A stretch of 22,744 bases of DNA from the NCBI GenBank assembly GCA_036897445.1, contig JAYMTL010000199.1, positions 1-22,744 of the forward strand. The letters are read 5' to 3'. Position 1 is the stretch's first letter; every line of letters starts with the position of its first letter. The stretch comes from Pelargonium tetragonum (lineage: Eukaryota > Streptophyta > Magnoliopsida > Geraniales > Geraniaceae). Of this stretch, positions 11,526 through 21,785 are shown piece after piece. The notes beneath the pieces were generated by a model that saw nothing but the letters and a program-made list of their open reading frames with translations, was not told where the DNA came from and searched no databases. The position numbers and the translations under genes are program-made.

Positions 11526-11633
11526 ACCTAGATAGCTAGGTGGTAAAGCATGAGTTTTATTAAGAAGGATTTCCTCCGAACATATCAAAGCTATCTGTTA
11601 AGACATGTCGTTGGTTCAAGTCTCATCAGTCCC
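11526..11633 (+). pseudogene. trnN-GUU-like remnant with insertion between D arm and anticodon arm
   Basis: Two separated halves resemble trnN-GUU. The 5' half has TAGCTAGGTGGTAAAGCA (11533-11550), close to the trnN D arm. The 3' half has the anticodon loop CTGTTAA (11595-11601, GTT at 11597-11599), then GTCGTTGGTTCAAGTC, which differs from the trnN variable loop and T arm at about three of 16 positions. About 40 extra bases (11551-11590) lie between the halves. The T stem keeps four of five pairs, two of them wobbles. The anticodon stem is largely lost, and the acceptor ends do not pair. An intron is unlikely at this position; a decayed gene with an insertion, or two unrelated fragments, fits better. 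The 5' half alone also resembles trnQ. Confidence 0.35.
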
Positions 11634-13320
11634 GAAAATAGGAAAGAAAGCGGCTTTATTATAATCAAAGTCTAAAACCAGTTAACAATAAGTGAAAAGG
11701 GCGCCCCTTTAAGCGGGTAAGATTAAGATATTATATAGTTTGAAATCTAGAGTGAAAGTAAGGCCCGTGAAATGTAAAACCAAACCCTAGGAATTACTAT
11801 AAAGCCAATTTCGTGTAATTAAATCTTTCTTTATAAGAATAAGAAATGCAGTGCTCCGTATTAACCCCAAAACCCTCTGATTTAAATAGTAAAATCTAGT
11901 AATATATTCCGTGAAAGGACTTACCTAATTTCTGCGAAGTAAATAGGACCATCTAAGAAGCTCCTTGATAAGAACATTTGGAAACCACATAATAAAATAC
12001 CTATTTCGATGGACGCATCAACTAACAGAAGAAAGATACTGAATTTTACCAAGGCATATACCAGATAGAACCCTAAATCTAGCAACCCATAGCATACGAT
12101 ATCCACATAACCTTAATCATTAGTCTTTTTTTATAGAGTTACATGTTTAGCTCTGTACTTTCTTATTATATACCGTAACAAAAGGGAACTTACTTGCTTT
12201 CATAACGCATAACGACTTTAGAGCCTTAACAGGAAAACTTCGTTAAATTCCCGAAAAGTAGAACAAAAGGACTATACGAACGTCAGATATAGTACACGAA
12301 AATGGCCATACAATTTCTTTTTATGGTATATGACCCCTCGTTTCGGCTAGTTAAAGGATAAAGAGAGCTTCTCTACGAAAGTAATAATTAAATTGACTAT
12401 TATCAGATTGCTAAATAAAGAGTTCTGTCATTACAGAAAATTAGAAAATCTTGAGCTTGAAACAGGAAGACAAACGTTTTGTACAAAAGCTTTTTAAAAA
12501 GGGTGGGACTTTCCTTTATCTACCCCCTTTTGAATTGCTACCAGGGCTGGGGACCTCCCTCATACTATGTCAACAGTATTGATCTATCTTTCTTGATTAA
12601 ATCGATACGAAAGTTGGAAGTTCTGCAGTGAAGCAAAGGACCCCTTGTGTTGGTTATAAGAGGCTTATTAATGCTATTCTCTGGATTTTATTGACTTTGA
12701 AAACTGACCTAGGAAATAGATAATCTTGGCTTCCTTTGGACTATGCTATCCGCTTAAGAATTAAGAAAACCTCGGGAAGGCTCCCTCCTCTTTAGTTTGC
12801 ACCTTAATATAGTTCAATTTTCTCAAGGACCTATAGCGTAAAAGAATCAAAGGCAAAAATTTCTTCTATTAAGGCTTACATCTCCGGATTTTCCTTCGAA
12901 CGACTCTTTAGCAGGATCTCGCGGTAACTCCCGAGAACTCTAAGGAATGCTTATATACGGGCTGTCTCCTTCTAGTATCCTACTCGTGGTATATTCTAGT
13001 CTCAAAATCTTATTAATTAATAAAGCGCGTATCTCTCTCTAACCTTGTTGTAAGGGTTTCTAAATTAGGACTCGCTCTTTCAGTCAGTAGGATGCTAAGA
13101 GTTGTTAACTAGTTATGGTCTTGGAGTATCCAGCATAATTCTGGGTTCTTAATATTCCTAAGTATTGCGCCTTTTTTTAAGAAGCCTGCGCCCTCAAATC
13201 GGTTTTACGTGGAAGATGCCTGGGGTAATAAAATTTGTTAGGTTCCCTTGATAGGGTCTGGAATAGTTTTTTAAATAAATAGGACGCCTTACAACTTTTT
13301 TCGGGATATTCAAGAATAAA

Positions 13321-13351
13321 GGTCTTTCTATTTCAAATAAATAGAAAGGCT
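13321..13351. other. hairpin, 10 perfect pairs plus wobble extension
   Basis: CTTTCTATTT (13324-13333) and AAATAGAAAG (13339-13348) are perfect reverse complements around the loop CAAAT. Three more pairs, two of them G-T, extend the outside. Plant mitochondrial transcript ends are often protected by stem-loops, but no gene is adjacent, so the role is unknown. Confidence 0.5.
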
Positions 13352-13921
13352 ATTAACAAGCAATTCATAAACCTGATTTAGTTAGTATTTTAAGGAGCAC
13401 TTAGTCTAATTATTGGGACGTTATAGCTAAGAATCTAAAGTGAATGCCCCAAATATCTATATGTTACAACTATATTGACGCGTAAGGGGACTTACTTCGA
13501 TGAATAAATTCGTGGAATTAGAGATGGGGCAGCCCAAGTTTTGATACTAGAAAGATACAAGGTATTGCTACAATGTACTTTTACCTTATGGATCCCCGAA
13601 AAACGGGTAGAACCCTATTTCTTAGAGCTATTTCCCTTCTACGCTGTTTAAGAAACTCAGTGAACCTTAAGATTAGGAAGCTAATAAAAAGAAAGAATAT
13701 ATGCACCCTAAGAATTAGATAGAGGCTTTGACTGGGGCTGTTTTCACTAGGATAATGTAATAATTTCTTCTTTTTTAGGAAAACCCTTAAAATATATTAA
13801 AAGTTAAGCAAGGCTTTAGAATATGCACTCTTTAGATTGGCCGTTTACTCTGTATATAATGTAAGCGCGGGATAAGTAAGAAACTTTTACTACAGGAAGA
13901 GTACAAACTTAGGATAAGCTG

Positions 13922-13946
13922 AAAGACTTTTAATAATAAAGTCTTT
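13922..13946. other. 9-bp hairpin
   Basis: AAAGACTTT (13922-13930) and AAAGTCTTT (13938-13946) pair perfectly around a 7-base loop, TAATAAT. The next bases on the right are ATTT. It has no adjacent gene. Confidence 0.45.
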
Positions 13947-14590
13947 ATTTAATCCCCTTTTGTTCTCCTAACTGACATAACTAAGTAATTTGGTAAGTAA
14001 TCTCCAAGAAATTCTCACAATGAAATAGCATATGTTGGGTTGTGTAAACTCCCGTCCTTAAAGAGTTACTGAAGAAAGGAACTCGCTTAGTTTAGTGAAC
14101 TTTTTATTCATTTACTTGAAGAGGGGTTCTCTTGTTTCTGCTATAAGTTGTACAGGTACTTCTAAGTCTAAGATAGATTTTTCTTTTTAAGAGGAATTTA
14201 GACCTTAGAGAACTCTTTTTAATTTATATAGAAAGTTTCCGGAAACTACTCAAATTCTAGATAATGTTCGTGAGATGTGGCTTCAGTTAGATAAGACAAG
14301 GGTGTTAAAAAGAAAAGTAACTCTTAAAGTCAGCTAAAGTAAGTTTTTTCCTGTGTTTACTGATATGAAAAAGGGCAATATAAGAGGAGAGTATAGGTAT
14401 AAGATACTCTTGTTGACGATTCCTTATAGGTCTTTCATAAGAAGTAAACCTTACTTTTCCATTACTATTTATAAACCGTAGAATTAAACTCCAAGTAATA
14501 GCACCCCCTATTTCCGCCCCTTTTAGGAAGACAGCTTTATCTATAAATATACATAAAAGTTTCATGATCCATAAAAAGGATTTTCTAACA

Positions 14591-15005
14591 AAGTAAGTTG
14601 CTTTCCTTTTTCTAAAAACTGGGTGTTTACGCTTTATTATAGAGTGTAATGATTACAGATAAGAAAAGAGAAAGAAAAAGCTAGAAGAAAACCAAAGATC
14701 AAACGCCTTAGCCAAGTTACTTTCATTCATTCTAGCTTTTCCTCAAGTGAGAGATTTTGAAATTCCGTATACATTTTTGAGTACCTTTCTCTACAGGATT
14801 AATCACTCCCTAGTAGAGACTAGAAATTTTAAGGATATTCTAGATGGAATTTTCTTATTATATACATATTGGAGTGAAAAAAGTGCAGCAAACTTCCACT
14901 AAATTATCTTCTTTTGAGATGAATCATAATTTGAAAATTGTATGCATTTTCTATTTTTTAAGAGTTCCCTCTCTATTCGGAGTACTAAATTCCTATTGAG
15001 AATAC
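14591..15005 (+). repeat. dispersed diverged repeat, copy 3 (expanded)
   Basis: Its left part matches copy 1 over about 36 of 47 positions with one gap, including ATTCTAGCTTTT (14729-14740), and continues leftward with AGTAAGTTG.CTTTCCTT. Its right part matches copy 2 at CATAATTTGAAAATTGTATGC (14925-14945; 18 of 21) and at CGGAGTA with CCTA..GAGAAT near 14979-15000. The distance between the two parts is about 90 bases longer than in copies 1 and 2, and a further 30 or so extra bases precede CGGAGTA, so insertions are likely. An unrecognised 86-codon minus-strand frame (14305-14565) begins just to its left. Confidence 0.55.
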
Positions 15006-15444
15006 ACTTGTAAAGTCTAATTTAGTGCTGTTAAGAAGTAACTTATTATTTGATTTGGCTTAAAATTATAAAGAAGTTTTTTTTCTTTTTAAAGTCAATA
15101 GCAAATAGAAAGTAGGGGTCAAGGGAACTCCGGGGTAAAAAAAGTGGTATGTCTGGTCTTGCTTACGGCTTATGTTTCTTCTAATAGAAAGAACAATCCT
15201 AAGGTATTTTATGAAAAGGTAAGGGTTTTTCCGGCTCTCGCTTTCCTAATCTGATTTGATAATTTGAATAAATGCAATCTTAAACTGTAGATTTTTTTAG
15301 GAAGCAGTATAGAATGTGGCCATTTTCAATTTGTACAAGGGTTTTTAGTAAGAGAGTATCTATTTTTGGGAGTAAGTAAAAAGGACAATAATAAAAAAGT
15401 ATAGCGGAGATTGGCAGATTCTAGGAACTCAATTTCTTAACCTA

Positions 15445-15480
15445 AAAAGCACTACTATATAATAAAGGGAAGGTGCTTTT
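15445..15480. other. 8-bp inverted repeat with 20-base loop
   Basis: AAAAGCAC (15445-15452) and GTGCTTTT (15473-15480) are exact reverse complements separated by 20 AT-rich bases. A pyrimidine run, CTTTCTT, follows. This may be chance in DNA of this composition. Confidence 0.3.
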
Positions 15481-16232
15481 CTTTCTTGTGCATGTGCTTA
15501 AAACTTCTTTGCTTAGTTAACCAGGGGTCAAAAAACTCTAGAATTTTAAACAGGAGAATCTAACCTGGTAAAAAAGCAAATAAAGAAAACATAGGAAATA
15601 TCAACTCTAAAAGTCTTTGGTATACAAACACCTTATTTAATTTACAAGCACTCCACCTGAGAAACGCTTTTTTAGATAAAAAGAACTTCGGGATTATTCT
15701 GTTTAATATTCTTCCTATTTCCCATTAACCTTTTTTGTAAAGGGTTCTCTTCATTCAATGGATTGTGGATATTCCAATTACTAAGTGAGGAATTTCTTGT
15801 AAACTAAGTTAATATCTTGAATTGTTGTCGGAGAGAAAACGGGGAATACGCCCTAAAGATTTTCCAGGATAGGTATACTGAGTAACTGTGTACCTACTGT
15901 GCAAACTCTATATATTAACTCCTGAACGTAAAAACTGACAAGGAAACCCACTCGTAAAAGGGGATAGCTAGGATCAATGAAATGAAGATAGTACTAGGCT
16001 CGCTTAGGGTAGGGGATTGTTTGTTTAGGAATGGTAGAGCTCTGAGGTTCCTGAATGAAGAGGAAGGCTTTAGATTGGTTTGAAGGTATCGAGGATAAGG
16101 TGTGTATAAAGCTATGAATAAGACTAAGAAAAACAAAGAAGGTAAGCAATCAATGAGACCAGAATCTGTCAATCAAGTAGCTAATCAGTTAGCGAGGAAT
16201 AAAGAAAGGACATTATCTAAGTGATTAAAAAG

Positions 16233-16266
16233 GAGTACTTTTCTTGCCTTATTAACAAGAGTACTC
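16233..16266. other. 11-bp bulged hairpin
   Basis: GAGTACT (16233-16239) pairs with AGTACTC (16260-16266), and CTTG (16243-16246) with CAAG (16256-16259). A three-T bulge on the left and a 9-base loop complete it. A second hairpin lies about 330 bases to the right. No gene is adjacent. Confidence 0.45.
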
Positions 16267-16592
16267 AGTTAGCTAATTCACTGCGGAAGAACTAGCTGTT
16301 ACGAGTTAAACTTCTCTAGTCTAGTATCCCAGGTCTATTCAAATAAATTGAAAACTAACTTATTAGCCCTGCACTTATCCTTATTGAAATAGTGTGTAGA
16401 ATGGAACAAGTATACTAAAGATAACCTCATAAAGGACTTGATATCAGTTAGATACAATTTCATTTAATAAATATGAGTATACCTTGAAACTATAACCTCC
16501 AAAAGACAAGTTAAATCAATCATAATTTCATTCTCGGGAAAGTCCTCAATTTCCCCCTAAATTCTAAAGTAAATTTAATCTACCAATCATAT

Positions 16593-16623
16593 AGGATCCC
16601 TACGATTTTCCAAAAGGGATCCT
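16593..16623. other. 9-bp GC-containing hairpin
   Basis: AGGATCCCT (16593-16601) and AGGGATCCT (16615-16623) pair perfectly around a 13-base loop, and TTTTA overlaps the right end. Five G-C pairs make it one of the more stable stems in the window. Confidence 0.45.
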
Positions 16624-18599
16624 TTTACCTCAAAGATGCACGGAAATTTACAAAAAAGCATCCGGTTGACATTTTCTTATTTAATGTACTAAATTGGTTA
16701 GTACTTTTCGGGATATCTATAAGGGCTTTCCGACTCTTAGTTTTTAAACTTGTTTTTACCTTTTACCAAACTTGCTCACAATAAAGAAACCCCAATAAAA
16801 GCGATTCAAGATAAGATAATTTTAACTTTATGCTAGTATTCGAATGTTGTCCTTTTTTACTGTAGCACTAAGTTACTTACGCGATGGTCTCTCTTTTTGC
16901 TATCTTAGAATTTCGACTCTTTGTGTACATTGCTCATTTTAAAATGAAGAAAAGCACGAACCAAGAAACTGACATTCATTTTTTAAGTTAATAAGTTGAC
17001 AACAAACAAGATACAGTACAGAGTTGAGAGAGAGGGATGAAGTAGTGAATGCTATGCAGGATAGAATATCAAGTACCACTTATTTATGTGTTATGATACA
17101 AATAGGGACCTAAGGTCAATATTGTGATAGTAAAAAGCAAGAATACTCTGTAAATTGGTAAATAAAAAAGGAAACTCGGTTAGTTATAGCTATTAAAGAA
17201 TATAACAAAGTAGGATATATGTATTAGTTTAAGGTTTTTGACCTCCTGCATTGTCTAATCCCAGTTCTGGAAAAGTGAAACTTATAGCTTTGGGTTTTTA
17301 TCGGAGCTTATGCTATATATAGTCTTACTACAAAGGAAAATAGAGGCCTATTAAATAAATTAAAAGGGGTCTAGTTATACATCACATAAATGCCTTTTTT
17401 CTGGATCTCGTTTTTTTACAAAGATAGATATCTATAAACTCCTTGTTTCTTTAAAAATGCTAAATTAAAAACTTTTTTTACATAAGTAAATAGTATTCTG
17501 AGGTCATTTGTGCCTGCTGTACCCGAATTACAAATGGATTTGAAGTTTTCTACTAACCGAGATATCAGTCTATCGCTTTATAGATATTTAGACATGTGGG
17601 TATGCTTATAGGAAATAAGATTTGTCGGTAATTAGTATATTTAGAAATTAAGAACTTTTTCAATTTGTAGCAAACTCAGATACATAGGGTAACTCATGCG
17701 CTTTGAATAATCTGTTATCATAAAGGATGTCTGGTCAGTCTTTAGTTTTTCCTTTTAAGGCAGGGTCTGAAAGTATAAAAAACAGAAGAAGGAGAATTCG
17801 TATGTATCCCTGAACAAGGTTATAGAGAGCAGTTAATCTTTATCCTAAGCAAAGCTTCTGAATCTTTTTTTAGAAAAGTTTCCTACTTCTTCTGTTACAA
17901 GTAATCAAAGAGGATAGTGTTTAGTATCAAATTAGTATGAGTATAAACTTGAGTAAGACTCCTATATCAACAAACTTTTGTACTGTTTCAATGGGTTCTA
18001 GTTAAAGCATGGGTTGGGAATCTTAAAGGTTATCTCTTTCCTTTAGATACTTGACTTTGTCTTACACAAAATCGGTCCGGAAGCACTATTAACCGGGTAG
18101 AAAAAACCAATATGATAATAAATTCTGTATAATGGATTATATTGTTTTAGAACAAAGTTCTATGGCTAACTCTAAATGGCTCTTTATTTACAGCTATCCC
18201 TTTAGAAAGTGAGTGAAAGTTTCCTATTATTAGGGTACTCAACCCCTTTTTGTAGAATAAAAATAACTTGTCATTTAAAAACTAGGAGATTTAGGCTAGC
18301 TTATTGAGAACTTGAGAATATGCAGTAGGTAGGATAACCCTTTTTCGGACGAGATATTCATATATTTATAAATAAGAAAGATAATTAAAATTACAATTAA
18401 GCCACTTGAACAAGAAAAAAAGAGAAATAGAATCTTTGTCTTGCAAGGATTTCTGAATAGGTAAGTATTCATTCCTTTGCTAAATCAGTCAGGTCAATGA
18501 GAGTATTAAGCAGTTCTCTTTATGGGAGTCGGTCTGTTTATCCTAGCTCCTTTTTATTCTAGAATAAAATGAATATTGAGGGACCCTTAGCTACTTCAG

Positions 18600-18615
18600 G
18601 GTGTTTTTAAACACC
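18600..18615. other. 7-bp near-palindromic hairpin
   Basis: GGTGTTT and AAACACC pair around two T residues, and ATTTT follows on the right. A two-base loop is too tight for RNA as drawn, so one or two inner pairs would open. Confidence 0.35.
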
Positions 18616-18932
18616 ATTTTACGAATGGAGGGCTTGTGTTTTCTAAACTTAATAGTTTAAATCAAAAGAGTGCTTTTTTTTCTTTGAAGCTTTTGAATCT
18701 AAGGTTTTATAGATTTTTAGAGTTATTACGAAATTCCTATTTACTCCAGAAGAGAGAGAAAGACACTGAAATCTCGTTAAAGAAAGTGAGAATCCAGTTA
18801 TACTTGTTTGAGATATTATAAGGTTCTGGTGAATTAAGTCAGTAGTAGAGTGGGTAGTTGAGAAAGAGAAATTTATGACTGGTTAAAGTAATAGTAAATA
18901 TTAGGTATTTTAGGATGAAGCCTGAGCAAGAT

Positions 18933-18968
18933 AAGACCCTTATTCTTAGGAATGCTAGGGTCTTTTGA
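18933..18968 (+). terminator. terminator-like two-part stem ending in a T run
   Basis: AAGACCCT (18933-18940) pairs with AGGGTCTT (18957-18964). Inside it ATTC (18942-18945) pairs with GAAT (18950-18953) around the loop TTAG, leaving a small internal loop. The right arm runs into TTTT (18963-18966). The shape is like a bacterial-type terminator, but plant mitochondria are not known to rely on such terminators and no gene lies upstream. A transcript-stabilising stem or chance are alternatives. Confidence 0.35.
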
Positions 18969-19422
18969 CGTTAGCTTTTTTTCGTTTGACAGGTTTTACT
19001 ATAGCGTTGCTCTGTTTTCACTAAACGAGACCTCTTTATATAAGTATTCCTAGACTTTAACTAGCTAGGCGGGTAGGATATACGTTACTTAAGAAATTGT
19101 AAACCCACTTTATGGAAATAAAAGGAAATTAGTTTCTCCGATCCGAATATTTGAGACTTGGGTAATTAAGAAAGGGCTAATAAAGGAAAAAACAATAACT
19201 TTTTCTTTAAGTATAATCGACTGCTTTAGATATATCCCATATGCAAATTTTAGACTTATCTTGAGAAGAGGGGAAACTACAGACCTCTGATTAAGATTTT
19301 CCTAATAGAGGGCGGAAATCAGGTACACTCTTTTTAGGTCTTCTCGTAATGACTTAACAGGATTAACTAGTAAAGGGATATGCATTTAAATTAAGTAGAA
19401 AGTTTTTTGTGAATATACATAC

Positions 19423-19512
19423 CCTTTTTAGAGACTCAAACTCCTAACAAAGGAAAATTTATTTAGCAAACCAAACTCAGGTTTTAAGTGTTAAGCCACT
19501 CAACAATTTCTT
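19423..19512 (-). pseudogene. decayed second copy of trnS-GCU
   Basis: Read on the minus strand this region follows the intact trnS-GCU at 7310-7399 in order. The D-arm core GAGTGGCTTAA is followed, after about a dozen extra bases, by GGTTTGCTAAAT, identical over 12 bases and including the GCT anticodon (19465-19467). Next comes a shortened variable region with CCTTTGT, then a T arm GGAG-TTTGAGT-CTCT that keeps four pairs. The acceptor stem no longer pairs. The extra bases lie between the D and anticodon arms. The order of matching pieces makes a degenerate duplicate more likely than chance. It does not look able to make a working tRNA. Confidence 0.6.
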
Positions 19513-19898
19513 TATGTATAAATGTCTATCTAAGTTTGTATTTGAACTGAGGGATATCTCCCAGCTATAAGCAACTCCTTTCTTCTTTCTTAAGACTAGG
19601 GCAACTCGGATACAGGAGCCTTTTACTAACTCAGGAACACCTCCCTATTTAATCCTTGTTTAGAAACATAGGACATACTGCATATTTATCTTGGTTGGAA
19701 AGTGTAAAAAAAGCAGTATAGGCCGGTAGCGGGAAAGAGCACCTCCTAAAAATTTCTAGGGAAACCTCTGTATTTAAAATGTAGACATTGCCTGAAAATA
19801 TTGTACTTCTTTAATTTAAGTTGTTAGGTAGAATTATCTACAGGGTTTTTCAACGTAGAGAACAAGAACAAAAGAGCGTCCTAGCTCTTATTCTTTAT
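19513..19898. other. spacer between two decayed tRNAs
   Basis: No gene seen. A stretch near 19540-19590 read on the minus strand contains CAGTTCAAAT, which recalls a T arm but has no pairing partner. Confidence 0.5.
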
Positions 19899-19980
19899 AA
19901 AGGACTTTCATCAGAATTAGAGAATACAGCACCACTTTCCGGTAATGAAAAGTCATAAGTTCAAATACTACAATGTAATC
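19899..19980 (+). pseudogene. weak trnT-GGU-like remnant
   Basis: The tail AAGTCAT..GTTCAAAT (19950-19967) matches the variable loop and T arm of trnT-GGU as I recall it. GGTAA (19941-19945) sits where the anticodon loop would be, and TCAG..TTAGAGAA (19911-19924) recalls the D arm. A local hairpin ACTTTC / GAAA(A)GT surrounds CGGTAAT. The T stem is broken and the acceptor ends do not pair. Individually the matches are short, so this may be coincidence or a fragment of another tRNA. Confidence 0.25.
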
Positions 19981-21785
19981 TATATATAAAGTAGATAGTT
20001 CTAATGCTTGTCAACAATACCATAAAATAGGGTTTTTTCCCGCTTCTAAGTATTTCACAAGTGACCCGCGCTGTGTCTGGATCAATACAAAACTGACTTT
20101 TTTGCTGGTTAGTTATCCCTTATTTTATGAATTACATTTTTTTTATTAGATAAGTTATACTGGTTATAAAAAAGGAGTATAAGATTTAGCATCTTAGTTA
20201 CGAACAAATTTCTAAGACAACACCTGTGCTCTATTAAGGCAAGGATTTTGATATCCCTGTGACATATCTTTACAAATTCCACCCATTTGAAAGTTATAGA
20301 GCTAGATTTCCCTGAGTCTCTTTCGGGGGTCCCTTACTAGAAATTCCTTTAACGTTAACTTCCCAATAGAGTTTCAACCCCCTTTAATCACTGCCCCTCT
20401 AAAACAAATAAAATGAAGGATACCCTCGCTAGTTGAACTTAATTCTTTTCTTAAGAAAAAAAAGAATTCCTTGTTATCCTGAAAAGCTCAAACTACTTAA
20501 CTCCTTATCTTTCATTTGCTATTTGCCTTTTCTTTTTACTAAATTACGTCTCATCTTTCTTTCCTTGTTAAGGGACCGGCAACGTAATAAGAACAACAAC
20601 AAGAATAGCGAACTTTAACTCTACTTCTCTATACTCCCAAACATCTTTATTATTTTCGGGATCCCTAGGAGTATCTATTTCTTAATACTTTGTACGAGGA
20701 TTCCATTAGTCCTGATTGTTAGGGTTTACTAAGCTCCCGGCTTATTGCTTTAACTAATTTCCTTCGAGAATTAAGAGGACTTTATCACTGGAATACCTAA
20801 GGATTTCATTCCTTATCTGTTCTTGGCTTTCTAAAAGAGCCTCCTACTAGTTGCTAAGACTTTCTTTTCTATTCTGAAACTACTTTACAGAACTAGAAAC
20901 ACAGCTATCGTTGGATTTATTAACTTGTCACTACCTTGTATTTTTGTTTTGGAAGAAGGGCGCTCACCTGTAAGGAATTTCATACTCTTTGTTCTAAGAT
21001 AAGAGTTTCCCGATCTTTACCCCTTGTGAACTGCCTCTTTATAGAGTAAGGAATTCAGAAAGGATTCTATAAGCCTTAAAGTATCGACGGGTACAAGAGA
21101 CCCTGTAATAAAAGGATATTCCGTAGATAAAGAAAAGTTACTTGATATTTCAGTTAGCCAATTCGTTCTGGATTCCTTTGTTTGGGTCCTATGAAATTCT
21201 ATTTATGGCAGTCAACCCTTACTCTTGCTTTGTAGTTATTCAATAAAAAAGCAAAAGAGTCCATTCCACCTGGTTCAGAAAACGGAAAAATCAGAGTAAG
21301 ATTAGTCCTCATTTGCATTGTAGTAGCTCTTTAAAAGAAAGTCTTGCTTTTGACGGACTCCTAATATGAGATTGACTTTGATAATTATCAGCACTTAGTA
21401 AATCCAAGACCTTTTGTGCTAGCGAGTAAAAAAGCTTCTAAAAGGTTTTTAAACTTTTGGTCCTAAGGGTTAGTTATTAGGTAACTCCAAAGAGTTTTTT
21501 AAGGATATTGTAACATTAAGTTTAAGTAAAGTAGTCAAATCCTAGAAGCTTCCTTAATTAATAAAGTTCTGTAAGAGTTTTTTGTTTATAAAGATAAAGG
21601 AACAGGGTAGAAAGATGGAAGTATCTCTTGTGAAAGGCGCCCCCTGGCTTTTTAATATTGAAGCTAACACTTCTTCTGGGAGTCCTTAAAGATTTAGGAG
21701 AGGAACTATCTTTTAAAAAGAAATTTAGCTAAGCGAGAGCCTATTACTTGTTTATAGAATACTGCCTTAGGAGGAAAAAGAACTC
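19981..21785. other. spacer, no gene supported
   Basis: A 61-codon frame at 20433-20618 with a TTG start is anonymous. No RNA gene or strong hairpin was seen. Confidence 0.6.

Larger units (their letters stand above)
11634..14590. other. spacer, no gene supported
   Basis: Contains the hairpins at 13321-13351 and 13922-13946, a 14-base palindrome TTATTAATTAATAA (13010-13023) and another, AGTTTCCGGAAACT (14234-14247). Unrecognised minus-strand frames lie at 11921-12106 (61 codons) and 14305-14565 (86 codons). A tentative further repeat copy near 12150-12330 was not accepted. Confidence 0.6.
15006..19422. other. spacer, no gene supported
   Basis: Contains the hairpins listed between 15445 and 18968. 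An 85-codon minus-strand frame at 15915-16172 starts with TTG, and its complement is purine-rich and also fairly open. I recognise no product on either strand. A 61-codon frame at 18636-18821 is likewise anonymous. Confidence 0.6.

Noticed and set aside
12150-12330. Possible fifth copy of the dispersed repeat, inverted
   Set aside because: AACGCAT and ATTCCCGAAAA lie at about the right spacing, but the matching runs are too short to separate from chance by eye.
12540-12700. Plus-strand stretch that reads fairly open for about 40 codons
   Set aside because: No motif of a maturase, reverse transcriptase or mitochondrial protein is present, and the frame closes soon on both sides.
19540-19590. 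T-arm-like CAGTTCAAAT on the minus strand
   Set aside because: There is no stem pairing, and no D or anticodon arm lies at the expected distance.
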